NCBI RefSeq assembly: GCF_937941905.1
Contig: NZ_CALDGS010000079.1
Coordinates: forward strand, 1 to 64,000
DNA length: 64,000 bases
Reading direction: 5' to 3'
DNA from: an uncultured Mycolicibacterium sp.
GTDB lineage: Bacteria; Actinomycetota; Actinomycetes; Mycobacteriales; Mycobacteriaceae
Each line of letters begins with the position of its first letter. Position 1 is the stretch's first letter. Below are positions 8,005 to 15,816 of the stretch, one piece after another. The translations under genes and the position numbers were made by a program. Under the pieces are notes generated by a model. The model saw only the letters and a list, made by a program, of their open reading frames with translations, searched no databases and was not told the origin of the DNA.

Positions 8005-9644
8005 CCCGGCCGCTGCCCGAGCTCACGCTGGCCAACGAGTTCTTCTGGACCGCCGGCGCCGACGGCGAACTGCGGGTGCAGGAGTGCCGGTCGTGCGCGG
8101 CGCTGCTCCACCCGCCCGCGCCGGTGTGCCGCTACTGCCGCGGCCACGACCTCGGCGTGCGGGCGGTGTCGGGCCGGGCCACGCTCATCGGCTTCACCGT
8201 CAACCACCGGTTCGGGTTCCCGGACCTGCCGCCGCCGTACGTGGTGGCCCAGGTCGCGCTGGTGGAGGACCCGCGGGTGCGGTTGACCACCAACATCGTC
8301 GACTGCGATCCCGACCAGCTGCGGCTGGGCCAGCGGCTGGAGGTGGTGTTCGACAAGATCGAGGACGTCTGGCTGCCGCTGTTCCGCCCCACCGGCGAGA
8401 CCGAGCTCGACGAGCTGCCCGCCGACGAGATCGCCCCCGGCGACTTCGCCAAACACGTGCGCCCGATGGTGCGCGCCGACAAGTTCGAGGAGCGCTGCGC
8501 GATCACCGGGATCGGGGCGTCCCGGCTCGGGCGGCGGCTGATGGTGCCGCCGCTGTCGCTGACCGTGGAGGCCTGCGAGGCCGCGGTCGCCGACGCCGGC
8601 CTGACCTTCGCCGATATCGACGGGCTGTCGACCTATCCCGGTCTGGACGTGGCCGGCATGGGCGAGGGCGGGGTGACCGCGCTGGAGGGGGTGCTGGGCC
8701 TGCGCCCCACCTGGATCAACGGCGGTATGGACACCTTCGGCCCGGGCGGGTCGGTGATCGCGGCGATGATGGCGGTGGCGACCGGGCTGGCCCGGCACGT
8801 GCTGTGCTTCCGCACGCTGTGGGAGGCCACCTACCACGAGCTGCTCAAGCAGGGCCGCGCCGCTCCGCCGGGCGGGCCGCGCACCACGAGCTGGCAGCAG
8901 CCGTTCGGGGCGGTGTCGGCCGCGCACACGCTCGCACTCAACGCGCAGCGGCACTTCCACCGCTACGGCACCACCCGCGAGACGCTGGGCTGGATCGCGC
9001 TGAACCAGCGCGCCAACGCCGCGCTGAACCCGACCGCGATCTACCGCGACCCGCTGACCATGGAGGACTACCTGGGCGCCCGGATGATCACCACCCCGTT
9101 CGGGCTCTACGACTGCGACGTGCCGTGCGACGGCGCGGTGGCGGTGGTGGTGTCGGCGGTGGAGGCGGCCCGCGACCTGCCCCGCAAACCGGTGCTGGTG
9201 GAGGCGGTCGGCACCCAGATCATCGAGCGCACCGACTGGGACCAGACCACACTCACCCACGAACCCCAGGTGCTCGGCCAGGCCGCCCACCTGTGGTCGC
9301 GGACCACGTTGCGGCCCGGCGATGTCGACGTCGCCGAGCTCTACGACGGATTCACCTTCAACTGCCTGTCCTGGATCGAGGCGCTGGGCTTCTGCGGTAT
9401 CGGCGAGGCCAAGGACTTCCTCGACGGCGGGCGCAACATCGCCCGTGACGGGGTGCTGCCGCTGAACACCCACGGGGGGCAGCTCTCGCACGGCCGCACC
9501 CACGGCATGGGACTCATCCACGAGGCGGTCACCCAGCTGCGCGGCGAGGCCGGGGAGCGCCAGGTGCCGGGTGCCCGGGTGGCGGTGGCCTCCAGCGGCG
9601 GGCTGACCCCGTCCGGGGTGCTGCTGCTGCGGGTGGACGAATGA
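8001..9644 (+). CDS. DUF35 OB-fold / thiolase-like (Ltp2-type) fusion, probable acyl-CoA aldolase
   Basis: A 547-residue fusion. Residues 1-140 form a DUF35 unit: a zinc ribbon with Cys29, Cys32, Cys43 and Cys46, then an OB-fold. From about residue 165 a thiolase-fold domain follows (AITGIGASRLGRR). The usual thiolase nucleophile Cys region reads MDTFGPGGSV, without Cys. The ELYDGFTFN segment and NTHGGQLSHGR are kept, as in Ltp2-type lipid-transfer aldolases. In steroid catabolism Ltp2 needs the DUF35 domain of ChsH2 to cleave a beta-hydroxyacyl-CoA side chain; here both parts are one chain. Retro-aldol cleavage is therefore inferred. It overlaps both neighbours by four bases. Confidence 0.87.
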   Translation: MTRPLPELTLANEFFWTAGADGELRVQECRSCAALLHPPAPVCRYCRGHDLGVRAVSGRATLIGFTVNHRFGFPDLPPPYVVAQVALVEDPRVRLTTNIVDCDPDQLRLGQRLEVVFDKIEDVWLPLFRPTGETELDELPADEIAPGDFAKHVRPMVRADKFEERCAITGIGASRLGRRLMVPPLSLTVEACEAAVADAGLTFADIDGLSTYPGLDVAGMGEGGVTALEGVLGLRPTWINGGMDTFGPGGSVIAAMMAVATGLARHVLCFRTLWEATYHELLKQGRAAPPGGPRTTSWQQPFGAVSAAHTLALNAQRHFHRYGTTRETLGWIALNQRANAALNPTAIYRDPLTMEDYLGARMITTPFGLYDCDVPCDGAVAVVVSAVEAARDLPRKPVLVEAVGTQIIERTDWDQTTLTHEPQVLGQAAHLWSRTTLRPGDVDVAELYDGFTFNCLSWIEALGFCGIGEAKDFLDGGRNIARDGVLPLNTHGGQLSHGRTHGMGLIHEAVTQLRGEAGERQVPGARVAVASSGGLTPSGVLLLRVDE

Positions 9645-10564
9645 CCGCGCCGCAGCCACGGGTGGTTCCGGTCGATCCGGGCACCGGTGGGCCGGTGCCG
9701 ATGTCGGCGCTGCTGGCCGAGGCCGAGCGGCCGCGCGCGGTGGTCGTCGCGTTGCACGGCGGCGGCACCACCGCGGCCTACTTCGACTGCCCCGGCCATC
9801 CCCGGTTGTCGCTGCTGCGGCTCGGCCCGGCCGCCGGCTTCACGGTGCTGGCGCTGGACCGGCCCGGCTACGGCGCGTCCGCGCCCTACCCGGAGGCGAT
9901 GCAGACCCCCCAGCAGCGGGTGGAACTGGCCTACGGCGCGATCGCGGCGGTGCTCGGCGAACGGCCGCGCGGCGCCGGCATCTTCGTGCTGGCCCACTCC
10001 AACGGCTGCGAGCTGGCGGTGCGGCTGGCCGCCGACCCGGCGCGCGGCGCGGACCTGCTCGGCCTGGCGCTCGCCGGAACCGGGCTGCGCTACCGGGACG
10101 CGGCCGCCGCGGCGCTGCGCGACGCCGCGCCGGACCGCCGCCCCACCGGGCTGCGGGAGCTGCTGTGGGAGCCGGCCCGGCTGTATCCGCCGGGGGTGGC
10201 CGCGAGCCCGGGCACGGGCAGGGCGGGCGCGCGCTACGAGGCGGCGATGGTGGCGGACTGGCCCCGCACCGACTTCCCCGCCCTGGCGCCGCGGGTCCGG
10301 GTACCGGTGCTGTTCAGCCGGGCCGAGCACGAGCGGGTCTGGCACAGCGACGAGGCGGCGGCGGCGCGGATCGCCGCGCTGTTCTCGTCCTGCCCGCGGT
10401 TCGTCACCGAACAGGTCGCCGACGCCGGCCACAACCTGAGCCTGGGCTGGTCCGCGGCCGCCTACCACCTGCGGGTGCTGGCGTTCGCCGAGGAATGTGT
10501 GGTGGCCCGGGTGCACGCCGGGGAACTCGGCGGCGCAACGGAACTCGAAGTGGAGGCAGGGTGA
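9641..10564 (+). CDS. Alpha/beta-hydrolase
   Basis: A 307-residue alpha/beta-hydrolase. The LHGGGTTAAYF oxyanion motif, the nucleophile elbow LAHSNGCEL (Ser in A-H-S-N-G, a variant of G-x-S-x-G) and the late DAGHNLSLG histidine give a complete triad together with an acidic residue in the region FSRAEHERV. No signal peptide. It is translationally coupled to the fusion gene before it (ATGA) and to the dehydrogenase after it. Likely a thioesterase or esterase for a product of the aldolase-like step; the substrate is unknown. Confidence 0.85.
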   Translation: MTAPQPRVVPVDPGTGGPVPMSALLAEAERPRAVVVALHGGGTTAAYFDCPGHPRLSLLRLGPAAGFTVLALDRPGYGASAPYPEAMQTPQQRVELAYGAIAAVLGERPRGAGIFVLAHSNGCELAVRLAADPARGADLLGLALAGTGLRYRDAAAAALRDAAPDRRPTGLRELLWEPARLYPPGVAASPGTGRAGARYEAAMVADWPRTDFPALAPRVRVPVLFSRAEHERVWHSDEAAAARIAALFSSCPRFVTEQVADAGHNLSLGWSAAAYHLRVLAFAEECVVARVHAGELGGATELEVEAG

Positions 10565-11385
10565 TGCGCGTCGGATTCATCGGACTGGGCAGTCAGGGCG
10601 CGCCGATGGCGCGCCGGATCGTCGAGGGCGGCTTCCCGACCACGCTGTGGGCGCGGCGGCCGGCGTCGGTGGAGCCGTTCGCCGACACCGGGGCGAAGGT
10701 GGCCGGTTCCCCGGCCGAACTGGCCGCCGCCAGCGACCTGGTGTGCCTGTGCGTCGTCGGTGACGACGACGTGCGCGAGGTGCTCTCCGGCGACACCGGG
10801 GTGCTGGCCGGGCTGGCCCCGGGCGGGATCGTCGCGATCCACTCCACCATCCACCCGGACACCTGCCGCGAGGTCGCCGAAATCGCTGCCGCGCAGGGTG
10901 TCTCGGTGATCGACGCCCCGGTCAGCGGCGGCGGCGGAGCGGCCGAGGCGGGCAACCTGCTGGTGATGGTCGGCGGTGACGCCGCGGTGTTGGAGCGGGT
11001 GCGGCCGGTGTTCGCCACCTTCGCGAACCCGATCGTGCACCTCGGCGACCTCGGTGCCGGACAGATCACCAAGCTGCTGAACAACCTGCTGTTCACCGCG
11101 AACCTGGCCAACGCCAAAACCGCGCTCGACCTCGGTGCGGCGCTCGGTGTCTCACCGACCAGCCTGGCGGAGGTGATCGGCAACGGGTCGGGCAACAGCT
11201 ACGCGCTGGGCAGCTTGGCGCGGGTGGGCGGCAGCCTGGACCTGCTCAAGCAGGTGGCCGCCGACCTGTTGCACAAGGACGTCGGCCTGGTGGCCGACAT
11301 CGCCGAGCGGGCCGGGGTGACGCCGGGCGCGGTGCTCGACGCCGCCGACGCCGCCCTGGTGCTGCTGGAGAAGCCGCGCCGATGA
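10564..11385 (+). CDS. 3-hydroxyisobutyrate dehydrogenase-like NAD(P) oxidoreductase, copy 1
   Basis: A 273-residue member of the beta-hydroxyacid dehydrogenase family. The Rossmann motif GFIGLGSQGAPMA is at the N-terminus, the substrate motif DAPVSGGGGAAEAG is mid-protein and the catalytic Lys sits in TKLLNNLLF. A GTG at 10561 precedes the chosen ATG. It overlaps the hydrolase stop and the start of a second family member, so two consecutive oxidations or two stereoisomers may be handled. It would oxidise a 3-hydroxyacid or its CoA derivative to the semialdehyde or keto form. Confidence 0.88.
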   Translation: MRVGFIGLGSQGAPMARRIVEGGFPTTLWARRPASVEPFADTGAKVAGSPAELAAASDLVCLCVVGDDDVREVLSGDTGVLAGLAPGGIVAIHSTIHPDTCREVAEIAAAQGVSVIDAPVSGGGGAAEAGNLLVMVGGDAAVLERVRPVFATFANPIVHLGDLGAGQITKLLNNLLFTANLANAKTALDLGAALGVSPTSLAEVIGNGSGNSYALGSLARVGGSLDLLKQVAADLLHKDVGLVADIAERAGVTPGAVLDAADAALVLLEKPRR

Positions 11386-12197
11386 GCCGTATCGGGTTCG
11401 TCGGCGCGGGCCGGATGGGCGCGCCGATGGTGCGCCGACTCGTCGAGGCCGGCCACGAGGTGTACGCGCTGGGCCGCACCCCGGACAAGCGGGAGGCGGT
11501 CGCCGCGCTGGGCGCGCACCCGGTCGCCGAGGCCGTCGCGGCGGCACGGGACGCCGACGCGGTGCTGGTGTGCGTGTTCACCGACGAACAGGTGCGGCGG
11601 GTCTGCCTGGACGACGGGCTGGCGGCGGCCGTGCCGTCCGGATCGGCGCTGGTGCTGCACACCACCGGCAGTCCGCGCACCGCCGAGGCCGTCGCGGCGG
11701 CCGCCGAACCGCGCGGGGTGGCCGTGCTCGACGCCCCGGTCAGCGGCGGCCCGCACGACATCGCGGCCGGCCGGGTGACGCTGTTCGTCGGGGGTTCCGA
11801 CGCGGCGTTCGCCCGGGTCCGCCCGCTGCTGGCGGCCTACGGCGATCCGGTGCTGCACGTCGGCCGGCTCGGCGACGGGCAGCGGGTCAAGCTGGTGAAC
11901 AACACCATGTTCGCCGCGCAGATCGGGCTGGTCGCCGCCGGGCTGCGGCTCGGCGAGCGGCTGGGCCTGGACGAGGCGACGCTGCTGGAGGCCCTGCCGC
12001 AGGGCAGTGCGGCCAGCCGGGCACTGACGTCCATCGCGATGGCCGGCTCGGCGGCGGCGTTCATGGGCGCGGTCGCCGAGTTCATCGGCAAGGACGTCGA
12101 GGTGGTGCGCCGCACCGCGGCCGAGCTGGGCACCGACCTGGGGGTGCTGGACGCCCTCGTCGACGCCGCGCGACCCGGCGGCCGGCACCCCGCTTGA
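11382..12197 (+). CDS. 3-hydroxyisobutyrate dehydrogenase-like NAD(P) oxidoreductase, copy 2
   Basis: A 271-residue beta-hydroxyacid dehydrogenase homologue of the preceding gene, with GFVGAGRMGAPMV (nucleotide binding), DAPVSGGPHDIAAG (substrate) and VKLVNNTMF carrying the catalytic Lys. It starts four bases before the stop of copy 1. The two share architecture but differ enough to suggest different substrates rather than a recent duplication. It is the last gene of the 6450-12197 operon; a gap of 107 bases with inverted repeats follows. Confidence 0.88.
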   Translation: MSRIGFVGAGRMGAPMVRRLVEAGHEVYALGRTPDKREAVAALGAHPVAEAVAAARDADAVLVCVFTDEQVRRVCLDDGLAAAVPSGSALVLHTTGSPRTAEAVAAAAEPRGVAVLDAPVSGGPHDIAAGRVTLFVGGSDAAFARVRPLLAAYGDPVLHVGRLGDGQRVKLVNNTMFAAQIGLVAAGLRLGERLGLDEATLLEALPQGSAASRALTSIAMAGSAAAFMGAVAEFIGKDVEVVRRTAAELGTDLGVLDALVDAARPGGRHPA

Positions 12198-12211
12198 TCC
12201 ACAAAGCGGTT

Positions 12212-12264
12212 GCGAAATCACCTGTTTCGCGCGCACCCGACAACCCAACTGATACCGTTACAGT
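12212..12264. promoter_or_regulatory. Inverted repeats upstream of P450 operon
   Basis: Two inverted repeats lie in the gap before the P450 at 12305. One is GCGAAA (12212-12217) paired with TTTCGC (12225-12230). The other is ACTGATACCGTTACAGT (12248-12264), of form ACTGnnACnGTnnCAGT. The second resembles a TetR-type operator and differs from the GAGAAY sites. A promoter for the P450-ferredoxin pair is likely here; the regulator is unknown. Confidence 0.45.
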
Positions 12265-12304
12265 AGGTTCGACCTGCATCCCGCCCGCCGCGGAGGAGGA
12301 ATCC

Positions 12305-13507
12305 ATGACCAAGCCCCGGGTGAAGTTCGATCCGTATTCGGAGGAGTTCTTCGACAATCCGTTCGGGATCTACCGGCGGCTGCGCGACGAGGCCCCGATC
12401 TACTACGACGAGGAGGAGGACTTCTACGCGCTGTCGCGGCACGAGGACGTCGCCGCCGCGCTCAAGGACCACGAGTCGTTCTCCTCGTCGCGCGGCTGCG
12501 ACCTGGCCATGGTGCGCTCCGGGGAGGTGCCGCAGAAGTCCATCATCTTCATGGACCCGCCCGAGCACCGGCACATGCGCAGCCTGCTCAACAAGGCGTT
12601 CACCCCGCGGGCGGTGCAGTCGCAGCGCGAGACGATCACCGAACTGGTCCGGCACTACCTGGGCAAGGCCGATCCGGACAACTTCGACGTGGTGCAGGAC
12701 TTCTCCGGCCCGTTCCCGGTGGAGGTCATCACCCGGATGGCGGGGGTGCCCGAGGAGTACCGCCAGCAGGTGCGCGAGTGGGTGGACACCAGCTTGCACC
12801 GCGAACCCGGCCGGATCGGCCAGACCGAGGAGGGCATGCAGGCCAACATCGCCACCGCGATGTTCTACTACGACCTGGTGCAGAAACGCCGGGCCGAGCC
12901 GCAGGACGACATGATCAGCCGGCTCATCGCCGCGGAGATCCCCGACGAGAACGGCGGCATGCGCAAGCTCGATGACATCGAGATCGCCGGCTTCGCCACC
13001 CTGCTCGGCGGTGCGGGCGCGGAGACCGTCACCAAGCTCCTCGGCACCGCCATGGTGGTGTTCGCCAGGCACCCCGACCAGTGGCAGAAGCTGCTCGACG
13101 ACCGCAGCAAGATCCCGGACGCGGTCGAGGAACTGCTGCGCTACGAGGGGCCGGTGCAGTACAACGTGCGCTTCACGCTCAAGGAGGCGCAGGTGCCCAG
13201 CGGCACCATCCCGGCCGGCAAGCCGGTGTTTCTGCTCAAGGCCTCGGCCAACCGCGACGAGCGGGCCTGGACCGATCCCGACGTGTTCGACATCGACCGC
13301 GACCGCACCGAGTCGCAGAACCTGGCGCTCGGCTACGGCATCCACAGTTGCCTCGGCGCGGCACTGGCCCGGCTGGAGAGCGCGATCGCGCTGGAGCATC
13401 TGCTCGACTTCATGCCGCGCTACGAGGTGCAGTGGGACGGGCTGAAGCGGGTGCATATGCAGAACGTCGCCGGGTACTCCCATGTCCCGGTGAAGGTGCT
13501 GCCGTGA
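12305..13507 (+). CDS. Cytochrome P450
   Basis: A 400-residue soluble bacterial P450. The I-helix oxygen-activation motif GGAGAETVT, the K-helix EELLR (ExxR) and the heme loop LGYGIHSCLG with Cys349 are all visible; the first residue of the heme loop is Leu instead of the usual Phe. A strong GGAGGAGG ribosome site precedes the ATG at 12305. It is followed by its own ferredoxin at 13538 and a terminator hairpin, giving a two-gene unit. It would hydroxylate a hydrophobic substrate. I cannot assign a CYP family number. Confidence 0.92.
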   Translation: MTKPRVKFDPYSEEFFDNPFGIYRRLRDEAPIYYDEEEDFYALSRHEDVAAALKDHESFSSSRGCDLAMVRSGEVPQKSIIFMDPPEHRHMRSLLNKAFTPRAVQSQRETITELVRHYLGKADPDNFDVVQDFSGPFPVEVITRMAGVPEEYRQQVREWVDTSLHREPGRIGQTEEGMQANIATAMFYYDLVQKRRAEPQDDMISRLIAAEIPDENGGMRKLDDIEIAGFATLLGGAGAETVTKLLGTAMVVFARHPDQWQKLLDDRSKIPDAVEELLRYEGPVQYNVRFTLKEAQVPSGTIPAGKPVFLLKASANRDERAWTDPDVFDIDRDRTESQNLALGYGIHSCLGAALARLESAIALEHLLDFMPRYEVQWDGLKRVHMQNVAGYSHVPVKVLP

Positions 13508-13537
13508 CGAAGCGGCTGGGATGACGAAGAGGCTGTG

Positions 13538-13744
13538 ATGGCAGAGAAGATCGTGGTGGATTTCGGCCTGTGCGAGGCCAACGCCGTGTGCATGGGCATC
13601 ATCCCCGAGGTGTTCCAGGTCGACGAGCAGGACTACCTGCACGTCCTCGACGACCGGGTCACCCCGGAGAACGCGGAACGGATCCGCGAGGCGGTGCGGC
13701 AGTGCCCGCGCCAGGCCATCGCCATCGAGGCCGTCGACGAGTAA
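13538..13744 (+). CDS. P450-type ferredoxin, CxxNxxC type
   Basis: A 68-residue ferredoxin with C-E-A-N-A-V-C and later QCPRQAI. Asn occupies the variable position of the cluster motif, as in some other mycobacterial P450 ferredoxins. The ATG at 13538 is preferred over the GTG just before it. It is located 30 bases after the P450 at 12305 and is probably its direct electron donor. A strong hairpin follows the stop. Confidence 0.9.
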   Translation: MAEKIVVDFGLCEANAVCMGIIPEVFQVDEQDYLHVLDDRVTPENAERIREAVRQCPRQAIAIEAVDE

Positions 13745-13765
13745 CTCTTCCTCCGCCTTCCTCCG

Positions 13766-13823
13766 CGAGCAGACGCGAAAACCCCCTCGCCGGGGGCCGG
13801 GAGGGGTTTTTCGCGTCTGCTCG
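13766..13823. terminator. Bidirectional hairpin terminator
   Basis: A near-perfect inverted repeat: CGAGCAGACGCGAAAACCCC on the left pairs with GGGGTTTTTCGCGTCTGCTCG-type sequence on the right around a short GC loop. It has A-rich and T-rich segments within the stem and lies between the converging ferredoxin (stop 13744) and DUF1330 gene (stop 13839), so it can serve both strands. Confidence 0.8.
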
Positions 13824-13838
13824 TGGTGACCGGTGGCG

Positions 13839-14135
13839 CTAGAACCCGGCGACGATGACGCCGTTGCAGTCCGCAGCGGCCTGCCGCAGTTTCGCCGCCG
13901 CCTGGTAGGCCTCCGAGTGGTACCAGTCGCGCGCGGCCTGTACCGAGTCGAACTCCAGCACCACCGTCTGGGTGCCGTGCCAGTCGCCCTCGATCACCTC
14001 CGGGGCGGTGTCGACGGCCAGGATGCGCGCCCCGGCCATCGCCGTCGCGGCGGCCCTGGCGTACTCGGCCATGCCCGCCGGATCCCGCACGTCCTCGGTG
14101 ATGATCACGTACCCCTTGCCCGATCCTGCTGCCAC
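13839..14135 (-). CDS. DUF1330 family protein
   Basis: A 98-residue protein of the dimeric alpha/beta-barrel DUF1330 type: GYVIITEDVRDP at the N-terminus, then VVLEFDSVQAARDWYHSEAY, which is the family's signature block. The function of the family is not established. It is last of a three-gene minus-strand unit with a ferredoxin and a P450, 18 bases after the ferredoxin. A role as a small accessory or isomerase-like protein for the P450 product is only a guess. Confidence 0.82.
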   Translation of the reverse strand: MAAGSGKGYVIITEDVRDPAGMAEYARAAATAMAGARILAVDTAPEVIEGDWHGTQTVVLEFDSVQAARDWYHSEAYQAAAKLRQAAADCNGVIVAGF

Positions 14136-14153
14136 GCTCGTTGAATCTCCTTG

Positions 14154-14342
14154 TCAGATCTCGGATATCGCCCGTTCCGGGCAGTTCTCGATGGCCTCCC
14201 GGGCGGCCCCCTCCAGTTCCGCCGGCACCTCCTGCGGGTCGGCGACGGCCCAGCCGTCGTCGGTCATCCGGAAGATCTCCGGGCAGATCGTCAGACACAT
14301 CCCGTGACCGGCGCAGCGGTCGTCGTCGACATACACCCTCAT
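14154..14342 (-). CDS. P450-type ferredoxin, CxxHxxC type
   Basis: A 62-residue ferredoxin with C-A-G-H-G-M-C, an extra Cys in the LTICPEIF segment, and NCPERAI near the C-terminus. His fills the variable cluster position, the commonest choice in mycobacterial P450 ferredoxins. The start overlaps the stop of the P450 (ATGA), so the two are co-translated and this is the likely redox partner. Confidence 0.92.
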   Translation of the reverse strand: MRVYVDDDRCAGHGMCLTICPEIFRMTDDGWAVADPQEVPAELEGAAREAIENCPERAISEI

Positions 14343-15634
14343 CGGGCCACCGCCGGTTCCACCACGTCGAACTCCAGGTGCAGTTCGACCAGGCCGCGCA
14401 GGATGAACGTCGGGATGTAGCGGTACCGGCGCTGCCCCGCCGGCCCGTGGTGCTCCTCGGAGATGCGGATGTCGGAGGTGCGGTCCAGCAGCCGTTCCAG
14501 CGCGACCCGGGTCTCGGCCCGGGCCAGCGGGGCGCCCGGGCAGCTGTGGATGCCGCGGCCGAACGCCAGATGCTGACGGGCGTTCCTGCGGGTCGGTTCG
14601 AATTCGTCGGGGTTGTCGAACCGGCGCGGATCGCGGTTGGCCGCGCCGTTGAGCACCATCACGGTGGTACCGGCGGGCACTTCCCGGCCGCCGACGGTGA
14701 CCGGCGTGCGGGACAGCCGGAAGTCGCCCTTGACCGGGCTCTCGTACCGCAGCGCCTCCTCGATGAAGTTCGGTAGCAGACTGCGGTCCTGCCGCACCAT
14801 CCGCTGGATGTCGGGCCGGTCGCCGAGGATCTTCAGCGCGGTGCCGAGCAACCGCACCGTGGTCTCCTGTCCCGCCGAGAACACGTTGGTGGCCACCCGC
14901 GCGACGTCGCCGGGCTCGGGTGTGGTGCCGTCCGGGAACAGCGCGGTGGCCAGCCCGGTCAGCACGTCGTCGCGCGGATTGCGGCGCCGGTCCTCGACGT
15001 AGGCCTGGAACTGGTCGTAGAGGAACTCCAGCGGCGAATGCGCCAGCGCCTCACCGGAGGTGCTGCCCACCCCGCCGCCGGCGTGCCGGCCGATGCCGGC
15101 GACGAAGGCGTCGCGGTCCTCCGGCGGGATGCCGAGCAGGTCGGCGATGACCAGCAGCGTGAACGGACTGGCGAAGCCCTTGATGAACTCGCCCCGGCCG
15201 GGCGCGAGGAACTCGTCGAGCACCTCGTCGGCCAGCGCCCACATGGCGTCCTCGTTCTCCTTGAGCCGCTTGGGCGTGATCAGCCGCATCAGCAGCGCCC
15301 GGTGGTTGGTGTGCACCGGCGGGTCCAGGGTGGGCAACTGGTCGCTGAACGGCAGCTCGTGGCGGTGCTTCTCGATGAGCTCGGCGACGTCGTCGCGGCC
15401 CTCCAGCGGCACCGGGAAACCGGGGAACGGCCCCGTCACCGAGATGCACGACGAGAACGTCTCCTCGTCGTTGTAGACGTCGACGGCCTCCTGCCAGCCG
15501 GTCACCATCGTCACCCCGTAGTGGTCCTCCCGCTGCACCGGGCACTGCTGCCGCAGCGCATGGAAGTACGGGTAGGGGTCGTCGACCAGCCTGGGGTCGG
15601 TGAACCAGTCGATACCGGCGGGATCGATCGCCAT
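14339..15634 (-). CDS. Cytochrome P450
   Basis: A 431-residue P450. The motifs are FSAGQETTVR in the I-helix, EEALR as ExxR and AFGRGIHSCPGAPLAR with heme Cys365. The ATG at 15634 is preferred over a GTG at 15658 because GGAG sits six bases upstream. It is co-translated with a ferredoxin and followed by a DUF1330 protein. Its promoter faces that of the ACAD gene at 15817 and contains a GAGAAY palindrome, which suggests joint control. Confidence 0.92.
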   Translation of the reverse strand: MAIDPAGIDWFTDPRLVDDPYPYFHALRQQCPVQREDHYGVTMVTGWQEAVDVYNDEETFSSCISVTGPFPGFPVPLEGRDDVAELIEKHRHELPFSDQLPTLDPPVHTNHRALLMRLITPKRLKENEDAMWALADEVLDEFLAPGRGEFIKGFASPFTLLVIADLLGIPPEDRDAFVAGIGRHAGGGVGSTSGEALAHSPLEFLYDQFQAYVEDRRRNPRDDVLTGLATALFPDGTTPEPGDVARVATNVFSAGQETTVRLLGTALKILGDRPDIQRMVRQDRSLLPNFIEEALRYESPVKGDFRLSRTPVTVGGREVPAGTTVMVLNGAANRDPRRFDNPDEFEPTRRNARQHLAFGRGIHSCPGAPLARAETRVALERLLDRTSDIRISEEHHGPAGQRRYRYIPTFILRGLVELHLEFDVVEPAVAR

Positions 15635-15672
15635 CTGTCGCTCCGTTTCTGCACGCACCTCGGCCGAGCAGC

Positions 15673-15687
15673 GAGAATGATACTCTC
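15673..15687. promoter_or_regulatory. GAGAAY palindrome, copy C
   Basis: GAGAATGATACTCTC; its reverse complement GAGAGTATCATTCTC differs from copy A by one base. It lies 39 bases upstream of the P450 start in the divergent gap 15635-15816. A neighbouring partial repeat TACTC...GAGTA follows at 15681-15698. Probably the shared operator of both promoters. Confidence 0.6.
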
Positions 15688-15816
15688 AGAAGTGAGTATT
15701 ACATTTCCACAGCCCGGTCGTGGCGTCAACGAGCCGGTGCGGACGCCGGGAGGCTGTTACCGTCCGGAGGTGCTGCGGCGCAGCGCCGATCCCCACATCC
15801 GTCCAGGAGGCCCGCA

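Noticed and set aside
7851..9659. 602-codon minus-strand frame opposite the DUF35-thiolase fusion
   Set aside because: Low-complexity His/Gln/Gly/Arg sequence with no domain; a shadow of the real gene.
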